From Candidatus Borrarchaeum yapensis (GTDB lineage Archaea; Asgardarchaeota; Sifarchaeia; Borrarchaeales; Borrarchaeaceae): a stretch of DNA of 64,000 nt. Shown one piece after another: positions 47,276-57,258 of the stretch (positions are counted from its first letter, which is position 1; the number at the start of each line of letters is the position of its first letter). A program made the translations under genes and the position numbers. The notes beneath the pieces are model-generated. The model saw only the letters and a program-made list of their open reading frames with translations, ran no database searches and was not told where the DNA came from. The stretch lies in NCBI GenBank assembly GCA_016840515.1, contig JAEOSF010000007.1:23938-87937 (forward strand). The letters run 5' to 3'.

Positions 47276-47290
47276 CCGTCCTAAAGACGG
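47276..47290 (+). repeat. short hairpin, IS200/IS605-like
   Basis: CCGTC (47276-47280) pairs with GACGG (47286-47290) around CTAAA, a loop seen in many IS200/IS605 end hairpins. It may instead act as a terminator-like element for the gene ending at 47270. Confidence 0.35.
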
Positions 47291-47373
47291 GCGAAGAACT
47301 TATGGTATTATATAATAATACCACATTAACTATGTTCACAAAAGCGGAGAGGCTCTTTCCTCATTGTGAGCTA

Positions 47374-47394
47374 CCTCATGCTAAAGCATTGATG
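47374..47394 (+). repeat. degenerate IS200/IS605-like hairpin
   Basis: The sequence follows the usual CTACCTCATGCTAAAGCATGAGG form with two changes; ATGC (47378-47381) pairs with GCAT (47386-47389) around TAAA. CTTTCTTGCTT follows, as at 14506. With the hairpin at 47276 it could bound a lost element of about 120 bp. Confidence 0.45.
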
Positions 47395-47404
47395 CTTTCT
47401 TGCT

Positions 47405-48301
47405 TTATTGCCTGTAAAAGCGCAATGTTTCTAGCAAACCTTTTTCTATCGAATACTGTGGAACAAATGATAAATCCCTTTGTATCTTCTTAATATCAGC
47501 AGTAATACCTTTAATATCTCCTGGTCGTGGAGATTCGAACAAAATCTTTGAACTAGTCCTTGTTGCTTGAATAATTTTTTCAGCTAGATCAATAACTTTT
47601 GTTGCGATCCCAGTTCCAACATTGTAAATCTCTCCGTATAGATCACTCAAAAAACATGAAATAGTAGCTCCAACTACGTCACTCACATGCACAAAATCTC
47701 GAAATTGTGTACCGTCACCATTAATTTTTAAGGGGTTTTGTGCCAACGCGTTGCGTATAAAAACATCCACAGCATTTCCTCTTTTTTTTGGTCCATAAAC
47801 ATTAAAATATCGGAGAATATTTGTCTTTAATCCATATAATCTGTAATAATGCTGACAATATTTTTCCGCTATCAATTTATTGAGTCCGTAAGGATTTTTA
47901 GGATTTTTTTCAAACGTTTCAGGTATCTTCTCTCCCGTTGTCCCATAAATTGCTGCACTAGAAGCAAAAATGAACTTTTCGACTTCATTTTTTCTAGCAT
48001 CCTCTAACAAAAAAAAAGTCCCATTGACGTTTATATCAAAATCTAGAATTGGGTTTCTTACTGATTCGGGAACACTTACATGTGCCGCATGATGGAAAAT
48101 GCATTCTACATCTTTTAGCAGATCTTTCAGATCGTTAATTTTTCTTATATCTCCAAAGATAAATTCTGCATTTTTAGGAACGTTTTCTTTTTTTCCGGTA
48201 TATAAATTATCTATGATACGGACTGAATATCCCATTTTTAGTAATTCTGAGGCTAGATGGCTTCCAATGAATCCGGCACCACCAGTTATTAAAATCAGCA
48301 T
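47405..48301 (-). CDS. NAD-dependent epimerase/dehydratase (GalE-like SDR)
   Basis: The 298-residue extended SDR has the NAD motif TGGAGFIGSHLASE at the N-terminus, SSAAIYG with the catalytic Ser/Thr region near 115, and YGLNKLIAEKY (catalytic Tyr and Lys) near 140. The nucleotide-sugar region FRDFVHVSDVV is present. It is most like UDP-glucose/UDP-GlcNAc 4-epimerases, and could make a UDP-galacto sugar for the cluster. AAGGAGG before the ATG is an excellent ribosome site. Confidence 0.87.
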   Translation of the reverse strand: MLILITGGAGFIGSHLASELLKMGYSVRIIDNLYTGKKENVPKNAEFIFGDIRKINDLKDLLKDVECIFHHAAHVSVPESVRNPILDFDINVNGTFFLLEDARKNEVEKFIFASSAAIYGTTGEKIPETFEKNPKNPYGLNKLIAEKYCQHYYRLYGLKTNILRYFNVYGPKKRGNAVDVFIRNALAQNPLKINGDGTQFRDFVHVSDVVGATISCFLSDLYGEIYNVGTGIATKVIDLAEKIIQATRTSSKILFESPRPGDIKGITADIKKIQRDLSFVPQYSIEKGLLETLRFYRQ

Positions 48302-48337
48302 TTTTTCCTCCTTTAATTATCATTTTGTTTCTAAGGG

Positions 48338-48835
48338 TTACTCCTTATTCAACGTATCTTCTTCCGAGATTTCTTTATAAAAAAGAACTCCAATGATCCC
48401 TCCAGCTACGCCTATTAGAAATCCTGCAAGAAAAAAGACAGCAATCAAACCAATGTGTGAGATATTTGATAGTAATACCAAAATTGCATAAAAAGGAAGA
48501 GTAGAGCTACAAATGGCTATGCTACTATTAACTTCCTCCTTAACAAAAGATCCAGTGATACCTCCCGCAATTCCCTGATAAACAATTTGTTTAAACCATG
48601 AGTTAAAAATCTCTGAAGAAAAAGTACTCAATACCAACTGAACTTTAAATGTCAAAATGGCGTTAAGGGCTACGCTTCGTCCTAAAGTCCAATGACTTAT
48701 CCGGTAAAATTCTGTGCCTGCAAAGAGATAACTTACTAGCAGGTATATAAAAACGCCCATAAAAAGGGATGGAAGCGATAAACGCTCATTTAGCGCTCTC
48801 TTAAACCTAGTAAATACGTTTTCTATTTTATTCAT
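48338..48835 (-). CDS. four-helix membrane protein of unknown function
   Basis: The 165-residue product has four hydrophobic segments (about 22-40, 55-72, 105-125 and 130-152); the last is glycine-rich (FLAGFLIGVAGGIIGVLFY), as in small transporters or pore-like proteins. An earlier TTG at 48856 would add 7 residues. No family is recognised. It is directly upstream of the epimerase on the same strand (36 nt), so a link with glycan assembly is plausible. Confidence 0.5.
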   Translation of the reverse strand: MNKIENVFTRFKRALNERLSLPSLFMGVFIYLLVSYLFAGTEFYRISHWTLGRSVALNAILTFKVQLVLSTFSSEIFNSWFKQIVYQGIAGGITGSFVKEEVNSSIAICSSTLPFYAILVLLSNISHIGLIAVFFLAGFLIGVAGGIIGVLFYKEISEEDTLNKE

Positions 48836-48959
48836 GATATGAACTCTTGTATTCAAATCAAATCATCTCGATTTGCTTTCAAGGCTTCCGATAACAAATG
48901 TATTTCATCAGGGGAGTTCTTTTCGCATTTGAACTAATTTTATACTCATATCGCGTTTA

Positions 48960-49619
48960 TTACTTATTGAAATAAATTAATAGACATCCACCGAACTCCT
49001 TAACAAAGGGTATCTTTTCGAGAATAATTTCAATAGGTCTAGCCAATTTACGTTTAATTCCAGTCCACCAATCTGGGATCCAATGTTTAGTTTTTATGGA
49101 ATATTTAAGATTAAACCTTTGTAAAACAGTTTCTATTTCTTCCTTTTTTAAACCAGTCTCACAGACAGTAGCTACTTTTCTAGCACCAATAGGATTCCTT
49201 TGGTTCGGCTCGAAAGCAATAAAGATTCCGCCTCGTTTCATAACTCGAACTAGTTCTCTGAAAATATTTAGACCGACATGATGAAGAACACCATTTCCAA
49301 AAATTAATCCTATTGAAGAATCTTTAAAAGGGAGATAATATGCATTCGCTACAAAAAAATCCTGCTTTGGAAATTGTTTTTTTGCGATCTTTATGCTTTT
49401 TGAACTTATGTCTACTCCAAGATAAGTCCAATTCTGGAGGATTGGAACAAATAACCCTGAGCCACATCCTAGATCTAAACCAAATTTATATGGCTTAATG
49501 ACCAAATTTTGGATAATTTTTGATTTCTCTACAACTCTCTGCTTTATAGAAGCAGAAGCATCCTTCCTATTTGCTAAGCGATCAAAATATTCTATTTCTT
49601 CTTCAAGAGTTCGGGGCAT
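48960..49619 (-). CDS. SAM-dependent methyltransferase (Methyltransf_11 type)
   Basis: The 219-residue enzyme has FGLDLGCGSGLFVPILQ near 44, YLGVDISSKSIKIAKKQFP, ANAYYLPFKDSSIGLIFGNGVLHHV near 90-112 and GGIFIAFEPNQRN. It closely resembles O-methyltransferases of polysaccharide loci. It may be in one operon with the membrane protein and the epimerase downstream (124-nt gap). Confidence 0.82.
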   Translation of the reverse strand: MPRTLEEEIEYFDRLANRKDASASIKQRVVEKSKIIQNLVIKPYKFGLDLGCGSGLFVPILQNWTYLGVDISSKSIKIAKKQFPKQDFFVANAYYLPFKDSSIGLIFGNGVLHHVGLNIFRELVRVMKRGGIFIAFEPNQRNPIGARKVATVCETGLKKEEIETVLQRFNLKYSIKTKHWIPDWWTGIKRKLARPIEIILEKIPFVKEFGGCLLIYFNK

Positions 49620-49713
49620 CTATTTCGCCTTTCTCGTATCTCCACAATAATTATTTTTTTCTTGATGTGGAACCAGAAAAAACTTTTAAAAATCTTTAGA
49701 TGATCCAGTTTCA

Positions 49714-51051
49714 GTGGTGTATCTTGTGAACAAAATATCTCAGACAACATATGAGATATTCCAGAAATACAAAAAAGGCATTATTATTGTTGTTATAGTT
49801 TGTTTCATAATTTTATGTATCATATTTTTACAATCCATTCTTTTCTTTGTAGAAAGATCGATTAATATAGCTGCCAATTACTATAGAAGACCGGGAGGAA
49901 TTATTTATCTAATAAGTATCCCAATTTTGATTATTTTGCCAATTATATACGCCTTGTTGTACATAAAAGGATTTGAAACTACCTCTATTCAGATTTTAGA
50001 AAAAATAAAATTGAGATATCTCCTTCCATTACATGCGGTCATCTCCTTTTTTGCCTTATGGAGAGGAGGCGATAAATGGGTTGGTGCAGATCTTCCAGTT
50101 TATTTTTCAATTGTGAATTCAATTGCACAAGATCTCGATTTGATTATTTGGAGTATCTTCAATAACCCTAACGGACTTAACCTCTATTTGATTGGTGAGC
50201 CCGTAGCATTTTTTCTTTTAGCCGGCATTGTCGCTCTTGGTTTTCCTGTACACTTTATATCTGTTGTTTCTATTATGTTTAGTGTCGCCAATCTGAGTAT
50301 AATTTATAAAATACTACATGAACGCTTCGAAGAAGCAACGGCAACAATAGGGGCTTTGATATACATCTTTTCACCCGTAATCCTTAAATTTGAAGCGGAT
50401 CTAATAAAAAATCTATTTGCCATTACATTTGGTTTATTAGCATTCTATTTTTGGGGAAAAAAAGCGATCTTAACCTCGATTTTTCTTTCTTTATGTGTAG
50501 CAACTCACATTGTTACAGCTAGCCTTTTTTTCTTATTGCTACTTAACCTTGCAAGAGAAGAACGATGTTTAAAGAAATTTGTCATAGTAATTGCTGTAGT
50601 ATTTCTTTTGTTATTGCCCTTTTGGCTGATTATTGATCCTTACACAATTTATTACATTTCTATTGGGAGATTTCAGATTTTAGTTTCACAAGGCACCTTC
50701 CTAGAATATGATCCTAATCGTCGAGGATTTTTCCCTCATTGGCCAGATGCCTTAATTTTTCCAACTATCAGAATCTTTATTTCTATTGGTCTATTTCTGG
50801 TGTATTATGTATTAAATTACCAGAACATACCTAAAAGACATTGGAGTATGTGGATCATTGTTACAATTGTTCTAGTTATTCTAGGCTACATTTTTCCACT
50901 TTTACATCCAGAGCGCTGGGCATATTACTTAGGGTTCGCATTAATGTTTTTAATAGCCCCTTCCTTGAAACTTGAAAACAAATCTCTTTTCATGGTCTTT
51001 TTAATAGGCTGCTATATTGCATTTGCCGCACATCTTTTAGTTGCTTATTAA
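49714..51051 (+). CDS. GT-C-like polytopic membrane protein
   Basis: A 445-residue protein with about eleven helices. GGDKWVGADLPVYFSIVNSIAQ near residue 115 is the acidic loop expected after the first core helix, but the two preceding helices and a basic loop form an N-terminal extension. FEADLIKNLFAITFGLLAFYFW resembles the second GT-C loop. It ends in a membrane helix and lacks the soluble domain of its neighbours. The start is one of two consecutive GTG codons. Confidence 0.6.
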   Translation: MVYLVNKISQTTYEIFQKYKKGIIIVVIVCFIILCIIFLQSILFFVERSINIAANYYRRPGGIIYLISIPILIILPIIYALLYIKGFETTSIQILEKIKLRYLLPLHAVISFFALWRGGDKWVGADLPVYFSIVNSIAQDLDLIIWSIFNNPNGLNLYLIGEPVAFFLLAGIVALGFPVHFISVVSIMFSVANLSIIYKILHERFEEATATIGALIYIFSPVILKFEADLIKNLFAITFGLLAFYFWGKKAILTSIFLSLCVATHIVTASLFFLLLLNLAREERCLKKFVIVIAVVFLLLLPFWLIIDPYTIYYISIGRFQILVSQGTFLEYDPNRRGFFPHWPDALIFPTIRIFISIGLFLVYYVLNYQNIPKRHWSMWIIVTIVLVILGYIFPLLHPERWAYYLGFALMFLIAPSLKLENKSLFMVFLIGCYIAFAAHLLVAY

Positions 51052-51208
51052 TGTAAAATTCAGGACCGAAGAGGATACTTCAAAAACCAAAAGATTTCTT
51101 AACTTTACAGGCGATCTATGAATAGATTTCATGTAGCCAAAAAAGATAACTAAATAGCATGAAAAAAACGTATAACACGCATTGATATTACATCAAAGAG
51201 GTCCAACC

Positions 51209-52957
51209 GTGATTAATATTGTACTGCTTTTTGTTTGGTTTGTAGTAATTACAATCATGCCAGGACTTTCAATATTGAGTTTATTATTTGGAGATTTTAA
51301 ACGATTTGGAGTCATTGAGTTACTTGTTTTAGCTATTGGAGTAGGAATTAGTTATTTAGTAATAATCTGTTATCTTCTTGATCTATTTTTGATTATTAAC
51401 TTAATTACGTTGACAATATCCATTCTACCATTCCCATGCCTTATATTTTTCCTTTATCACAAAGAGATTTTTCAGTTATACAGAAGCATAAAAAATAAAC
51501 TAAAAAGGGACACATTAAGGAAGGATCTACTCATCAAATTAAAACTTATTAAAATTAATACGTCGACTATACTTCTAATATCGGTATTGTTTTTTATTGT
51601 GCTTATTGAATTAAACGATTTATTAAAGAGCATCGTTTTGCCTGTTAGTGATACGTGGTTCTGGCTCATTGAAAGTAAGAAAATTGTTGAAAAAGGTCAC
51701 CTTATAATCGATTTAGCGGAGAGCGGCTATACTGCATATGGCTATTTCATACAGTTTCCACGTGGTGCAGCTTATTTCTTAGCTGCTATGTTCCTGCCTA
51801 ATTTAATAAACCCTTACTACATAATCTTATTTATCGGACCATTTCTAAGTCTTTTACAAAATATAGGAGTATATATCGCTTCCAAAAAATTTCTTAATTC
51901 AGATAAATTAGCAATCTACTCAGTTCTTCTTTATGGAACCTCAAGATTAGTTATTTGGAGAGGAAAAATCTATACTACAGAATCAATTGGATTGTTCCTT
52001 ATAATCGTTCTTGGCTTATTTCTTTTTGAAAAGAACCTCAAAGCCGATATTCTCGGACTTTTTGTTGTAGCAGGGTTAGGATTAACTAGTTTTAGTAGTT
52101 TTGGCCCTATTATCTTGCCAACTCTTGTTTATTTCGTTTTATATAAACCTTATAAGGTTTCAGCCTTAACAATAGTGGGGCTAATTGGTGGAAGCCTACT
52201 ACTACCAAGTTTTACCCGGAGATTATTGAGATTTACCTATTCTATTTCTTTTAATACAAATATTTCCCTTTTAGCTTTGTTTCGTGATAATACACAATGG
52301 ACGTTTGGTTATAGTTTGGCCTTCGCGTTTATTGGAGTCATTTATTTTTTATTAGACCGCTCATCTGAACGAATGTTTTATGTGATCTGTTTTTTAGAGA
52401 CTTTTATTTTAATTAATTTTATTAATGCTGCGTGGCAGAACATAAGAATTTTCCCGTCATTTTCGATTTTTGCATCTACTTTGGCTGCACAAGGTTTATG
52501 GAGTATGATAAAGACCTTCAGGAAAGTTAAAATCCCTCTATGCAAAAAAGGCTATATGAAGTCTTATATAATTCACTTTATTATTGTAATATGCCTAGTT
52601 TATCAGGTTTTTTTTGGAATGGCTAGAGGATATCACGCAACACTTTCAAGACGGTATAACTCTGAGGATGTTACGGCTGCTCTTTGGCTTTACGATAATT
52701 CTCCTGAAGATACCGTAGTTTTACTTTTAACAGGTAACAATAGACCATATTCTACTATACTATATCCCAGAACGCTTATCAGTGATAGTACAATCTATGG
52801 TCATTCTCCAGAAAACGTTGTCTCATACTGTTCTCAAAATAATGTTTCCTATATAATTTTAGAAAACGATGCCTTTGCACAATCAATTAAAGCAAATGAC
52901 CATTTTACGGAAATTTATCTGAATTCAGGAATAACAATACTCTTTTTTCATCAGTAA
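51209..52957 (+). CDS. GT-C-like polytopic membrane glycosyltransferase
   Basis: The 582-residue protein starts with GTG (AGAGGT 6 nt upstream), which removes nine residues from the longest frame. Four N-terminal helices are followed by VSDTWFWLIESKKIVEKGHL near 150, the acidic loop, and IYTTESIGLFLIIVLGLFLFE. A soluble C-terminal domain begins near residue 480 (EDVTAALWLYDNSPEDTVVLLLTGNN), the same 'AxWLxDNxxPxxxV' signature seen at the end of the 45477-47270 protein, so the two are probably paralogues. Confidence 0.65.
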   Translation: MINIVLLFVWFVVITIMPGLSILSLLFGDFKRFGVIELLVLAIGVGISYLVIICYLLDLFLIINLITLTISILPFPCLIFFLYHKEIFQLYRSIKNKLKRDTLRKDLLIKLKLIKINTSTILLISVLFFIVLIELNDLLKSIVLPVSDTWFWLIESKKIVEKGHLIIDLAESGYTAYGYFIQFPRGAAYFLAAMFLPNLINPYYIILFIGPFLSLLQNIGVYIASKKFLNSDKLAIYSVLLYGTSRLVIWRGKIYTTESIGLFLIIVLGLFLFEKNLKADILGLFVVAGLGLTSFSSFGPIILPTLVYFVLYKPYKVSALTIVGLIGGSLLLPSFTRRLLRFTYSISFNTNISLLALFRDNTQWTFGYSLAFAFIGVIYFLLDRSSERMFYVICFLETFILINFINAAWQNIRIFPSFSIFASTLAAQGLWSMIKTFRKVKIPLCKKGYMKSYIIHFIIVICLVYQVFFGMARGYHATLSRRYNSEDVTAALWLYDNSPEDTVVLLLTGNNRPYSTILYPRTLISDSTIYGHSPENVVSYCSQNNVSYIILENDAFAQSIKANDHFTEIYLNSGITILFFHQ

Positions 52958-53064
52958 AGTTAATTATAAAGCATTTTGATTGGAATAAGAGAGCAAGACG
53001 AATTATTGAAGTTATTGAAAGTAAAAATATATGAACTGGGAGAAAATGTAATAAGGTATTAATT

Positions 53065-54195
53065 ATGGAACTTGCTGATACCACTCTGACATTGTTTTTC
53101 ACTAAACGGATGAGTTTAAAGAACTGGGCAGATATCGGAATTATCGACCGTGAACTTGCACTTTATAAGAGACTAACAACTCATTTGAACCGCGTTAACA
53201 TGGTAACGTATGGAGGTTACAAAGACAAAACGTATTCTGATAGGCTGGAAACTATAGAACTTCTACCGGTCACCTGGCATAATAGAGTGAGTCCAATAAT
53301 TCAACTTTTGATAAAACATTTTCCTCAAGTAAAAAACACAGACATATTAAAGACAAATCAGATTCAGGGCTCTGAAATACCGATATGGTTTAAGAAGAAA
53401 TTTAGGAAGAAATTGATCGTTAGATGCGGCTATTTATACAGTAGACACATGATTAAAAGACACAGAAAGGAGAATATCATCAGAGCAGCCATAAAACTAG
53501 AACAAAAAGCATTTATTTCCGCGGATATTGGAGTCGTCACATCTGCCTGGCAACGTGAGATAGTTTTAAATCGTTATCAGCTTGATCCAGTAAAAGTAAA
53601 GGTCATCCCGAATTATATCATAACTGATGTTTTTATATCGATTCCAAAAACGCCAAAGAAATATGATCTTATCTTTATAGGCAGAGGTTCCAGACAAAAA
53701 AATCTTGAAAATTTACTAAAAGCCATCAACTCTCTTAAGAAGGAAAAATATAATGTTTCCTTGGCGATGGTTGGTAGTTGTTGTTATGAGAGCAAAATTC
53801 TACAATTAATAGACAAATATGATTTAGACGTTAAATTAATAGGCGTGGTTCCAAATTTTGAATTGCCCAAAATAATAAATCAGGCAAAAGTCTTCATTCT
53901 TCCATCTTATTTTGAAGGACATCCTAAGGCATTGCTTGAGGTAATGAGTTGTGGCATACCTTGTATCGGAGCAAATACTACTGGGATAAAAGAAGATATA
54001 GAACATTTAGTCACAGGATATCTATGCCAAACAAATTTTATGAGCATTGCAAAAGCAATTGAAGCACTTCTATCTGACGATGCACTTCAAACAAAACTCG
54101 GCAAGAACGCTCGACAATATATATTGAAAAATTATTCCTTAGATCGGATAATAAAGATGGAATTAAACGTTATAAAAGAAGTACTGGCTTCATAA
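53065..54195 (+). CDS. GT4-family glycosyltransferase
   Basis: In this 376-residue protein the C-terminal GT-B domain is clear: LIFIGRGSRQKNLENLLKAI near 205, FILPSYFEGHPKALLEVMSCGIPCIGANTTG (EX7E near 287) and VTGYLC. The N-terminal domain begins ELADTTLTLFFTKRMSLKNWADIG, unlike common members, and lacks the Gly-rich loop. AAGGT lies 8 nt before the ATG. Confidence 0.87.
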   Translation: MELADTTLTLFFTKRMSLKNWADIGIIDRELALYKRLTTHLNRVNMVTYGGYKDKTYSDRLETIELLPVTWHNRVSPIIQLLIKHFPQVKNTDILKTNQIQGSEIPIWFKKKFRKKLIVRCGYLYSRHMIKRHRKENIIRAAIKLEQKAFISADIGVVTSAWQREIVLNRYQLDPVKVKVIPNYIITDVFISIPKTPKKYDLIFIGRGSRQKNLENLLKAINSLKKEKYNVSLAMVGSCCYESKILQLIDKYDLDVKLIGVVPNFELPKIINQAKVFILPSYFEGHPKALLEVMSCGIPCIGANTTGIKEDIEHLVTGYLCQTNFMSIAKAIEALLSDDALQTKLGKNARQYILKNYSLDRIIKMELNVIKEVLAS

Positions 54196-54351
54196 ATATA
54201 GTGTAAATACTTGATCTCTAATTACAGGAGTATTTTTTGTAAAAAGTCATCGATAAATAATTATGGTTAATTCTAAGGAATTTAATATTAAATTCAATTA
54301 ACAGGTAGCATTCTAGAATGGAAAACCTATGAACCGATTAAATAACCTGAG

Positions 54352-55290
54352 ATGGAGCTGAAAAAAATCACTTCTGTTTTCCGAAAGAAAATAAACTCCA
54401 GACTTTTATTTAGCAGGTTTTTTCGCGATACTAATGAAGATTACCGAAAAACTATCCTTATAGCAGGCACAGGCAGAAGTGGTACTACTTGGATCGCAAA
54501 TATGATTAATTATAATAACGATTACCGCTTTATGTTTGAGCCATTCATGCCCAAATATGTGCCAGAATGCAAACAATTTAAGTATAGGCAATATATCAGA
54601 CCTAACAATAACAATAAGAAATTCCTTGAGCCTGCGAACAAGATTCTATCTGGTAATATACGAAATAAGTGGATAGACAAATTTAACAAGAAATTTTCTT
54701 GTGAATATAGGCTTGTAAAAGATATTCGAATAAACCTGTTTTTAAAATGGATAAAAACGCATTTCCCGGAAATTCCTATAATTCTAGTACTAAGGCATCC
54801 TTGTGCAGTTGCAAATTCAAGATTAAAATTGAACTGGGACAATCATCTTGATAGTTTGTTATCTCAATCAGAGCTCATTGAAGACTTTCTAAAGCAATTT
54901 TTAGGCGAAATAAAAAAATGTGAAACTGACTTCGAAAAACACGTATTTCTTTGGTGTATCGAAACCTATGTAGTCTTAAAACAGTTCCGAAACAGTAACA
55001 TGCATATAGTTTGCTACGAGAACATGTGCACGGATCCCTTGAAAGAAATTAATCGACTTTTTGAATTTATTGGAAGAGAACATTCTGAAAAAGTGTTTCA
55101 CCAGGCTAAGAAGCCAATTATGATAAGAAAGGATAGCGCGATTTTAACAGGAGAAAACCTGATTAATCAATGGAAAAAAGATGTGAGTGAAACAATGATT
55201 AAGAGGACACTAGAGATACTAGAACTATTTGAGTTAAATAAAGTCTATTCCGAAAAACCAGAACCAAATACCGATAAAATATTTTCATAA
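54352..55290 (+). CDS. sulfotransferase (PAPS-dependent)
   Basis: The 312-residue protein has the 5'-phosphosulfate loop IAGTGRSGTTWIANMI (38-52) and the 3'-phosphate motif LRHPCAVANSRL near 147, which define PAPS-dependent sulfotransferases. It should sulfate a sugar hydroxyl, or less likely a protein or lipid. Sulfated N-glycans are known in Halobacterium and Haloferax, but the enzyme arrangement here is different. It sits between a GT4 and a GT2 gene. Confidence 0.82.
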   Translation: MELKKITSVFRKKINSRLLFSRFFRDTNEDYRKTILIAGTGRSGTTWIANMINYNNDYRFMFEPFMPKYVPECKQFKYRQYIRPNNNNKKFLEPANKILSGNIRNKWIDKFNKKFSCEYRLVKDIRINLFLKWIKTHFPEIPIILVLRHPCAVANSRLKLNWDNHLDSLLSQSELIEDFLKQFLGEIKKCETDFEKHVFLWCIETYVVLKQFRNSNMHIVCYENMCTDPLKEINRLFEFIGREHSEKVFHQAKKPIMIRKDSAILTGENLINQWKKDVSETMIKRTLEILELFELNKVYSEKPEPNTDKIFS

Positions 55291-55393
55291 GACCTGATAT
55301 TAAGACAATTACCACCAAATTAAAGACGATAATATAGTAACCAGTTACAGAAATATCTAAGAGCGAAGGATACTCAAAATAGTGAGAATAAAC

Positions 55394-56365
55394 ATGATAA
55401 AGAATCCCAAAATTAGTGTTGTAATGTCTGTTTACAACGGTGAAAAACATGTCCGTGAGGCTATAGATAGCATCCTTAACCAGATATTCGGAGACTTCGA
55501 ATTTATTATTATAAATGACGGTTCTACAGATCGAACTAAAGAGATTCTTGAGTCCTTTAAAGATCCACGTATTGTTCTAATTCATCAGGAAAATATGGGG
55601 CTGGTGAAATCCTTAAACAAAGGGATCGCTCTAGCAAAAGGAAAATATATTGCACGACAGGATGCGGATGATGTTTCTATTGCTAATAGGCTTGAACAAC
55701 AGTTCAAGTTTTTGGAAAGGCATCAAAATATTGCTCTTCTTGGAACGTGGGCTTCTATTATCGATCAGAGTGGGAGGTTTCTCCAGAAGATTACATACCC
55801 ATGTGATTACGCTGCAATAGAAAAAGGTCTTAAACGACATAATTACTTTTGCCATGGTTCAGTAGTATTTAATCGGAAGGCTTTCATCGAATTGGGAGGC
55901 TATCGGGAATTTTTTTCTTCGTCACAAGATTATGATTTGTGGTTACGATTTGCAGAAAAATTCGAAGTTGCTAATCTATCAGATCTCCTATATAAACGCC
56001 GAATTGACCATAGTGCCTTTACTTTAAAAAATATTGTTCTTCAAACAAGAATGAGAATGTTCGCAAGACAATTAGCGAGTGCAAGAGAAAAAGGACTAGA
56101 TGAAACATTAATCATTGAGGGGATAAATAATTACTTGAAATCACCTCTATCTCTAACTGAAAAAAAGGAGATGATTAGCAGCTATAATTATTGGATTAAT
56201 TTGTTGCTAATGCAAAACAAAAAGTATGATGCTTTTTCTTTGATGGAAGAAGGAGTTAAATATCAACCTTTTAAGCTCTTTATATTACTCTTTAGAATTG
56301 CAAAGACTTTAAGATCACCATTTCTTCTTAAAATGCTTATAAAAAGTTGGAAGATCTTTCGTTGA
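55394..56365 (+). CDS. GT2-family glycosyltransferase
   Basis: This 323-residue GT-A enzyme reads ISVVMSVYNGEKHVREAIDSILNQ at the start, IINDGSTDRTKEI near 40, and the metal motif ARQDADDVS near 92; QDYDLWLRFAE near 185 is the acceptor-side signature of WcaA-type transferases. The frame reaches back to a GTG at 55382; the ATG used here better fits the family start. Confidence 0.88.
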   Translation: MIKNPKISVVMSVYNGEKHVREAIDSILNQIFGDFEFIIINDGSTDRTKEILESFKDPRIVLIHQENMGLVKSLNKGIALAKGKYIARQDADDVSIANRLEQQFKFLERHQNIALLGTWASIIDQSGRFLQKITYPCDYAAIEKGLKRHNYFCHGSVVFNRKAFIELGGYREFFSSSQDYDLWLRFAEKFEVANLSDLLYKRRIDHSAFTLKNIVLQTRMRMFARQLASAREKGLDETLIIEGINNYLKSPLSLTEKKEMISSYNYWINLLLMQNKKYDAFSLMEEGVKYQPFKLFILLFRIAKTLRSPFLLKMLIKSWKIFR

Positions 56366-56402
56366 TTTGAAGAAATAATTCGAAGTTCTAAGAGGTCAAA
56401 AG

Positions 56403-57257
56403 ATGATTATAGTTCTTGGCTTGGATGGTCTTGAATATGATTTAGTAAAAGAATTTAAGTTAAATGCTCTAAAACTCAATGCGTACGTAAGAACAAACTT
56501 AGAAGACTTTAGTGTTGTTGTTACCCCGCCAATCTGGGCATCAATGTTAACTGGAAGAGTAATCCAAGAAATGATGACAGTCTTTAAATCTGCTTCTGCT
56601 CATGTTCTGACCGATGATTCTAAAAAAATGAATCTTTTAAGAATGATAATCCCACTTCGATTTAGGGGAATAATTGCCCGAATGTGGGACAAGATAATAC
56701 CTCGAGCTAAAGGCAATCCTATGAAATATACACTAAATTATCTAGAAAGAAACCATTATGATACAATTTTTGATCATGCGACAAACCCTGTTTACAACAA
56801 AATACCGGGGTTTAATGTTTCAAGGAAATCAAAATTATTACAAATTGCTTTTATGGGGAAGGATTTTAAAGATTATGCCGAAAAAAACTGCTTGAAAAAA
56901 ATTAAAGATGTAAGAAAAGACCTCTTACGTCTTTTAGAAGGGGACTATGATCTCATTTTTTGGTACACCAATGCACTTGATAATCTTGGACATATTTATT
57001 TCGGAAGAAAAATAAAGACTATGAATTATTACATGAGAGTTAATCGATTAGTTGCCGATGTTTTTCAAAAGCTGGATGCAAAAGATATCCTATATGTAAT
57101 TTCAGATCATGGAATAAAGGCTGTAGGGGAAGGGGGTTTACATTCAAATCATGGATTCTTTTCATCAAGTACTGGAGAAACGATTAAAAAGCCTCAAGAA
57201 CTGTATTTCTTATTAAAGAAAAATTTGAGAGAAGTAGAACCTAGAAGGGGAGTATAA
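56403..57257 (+). CDS. type I phosphodiesterase/alkaline-phosphatase-superfamily protein
   Basis: The 284-residue protein begins IIVLGLDGLEYDL (first metal Asp), has the nucleophile region TPPIWASMLTG near 40 and the distal metal motifs DNLGH and SDHG/SNHGFF near 235 and 250. The family contains nucleotide pyrophosphatases, phosphoglycerol and phosphonoacetate hydrolases. It is shorter than most and has no signal peptide. Its position suggests processing of a phospho- or sulfo-sugar, or of a nucleotide-sugar by-product such as PAP, but this is inference. Confidence 0.75.
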   Translation: MIIVLGLDGLEYDLVKEFKLNALKLNAYVRTNLEDFSVVVTPPIWASMLTGRVIQEMMTVFKSASAHVLTDDSKKMNLLRMIIPLRFRGIIARMWDKIIPRAKGNPMKYTLNYLERNHYDTIFDHATNPVYNKIPGFNVSRKSKLLQIAFMGKDFKDYAEKNCLKKIKDVRKDLLRLLEGDYDLIFWYTNALDNLGHIYFGRKIKTMNYYMRVNRLVADVFQKLDAKDILYVISDHGIKAVGEGGLHSNHGFFSSSTGETIKKPQELYFLLKKNLREVEPRRGV

Positions 57258-57258
57258 T

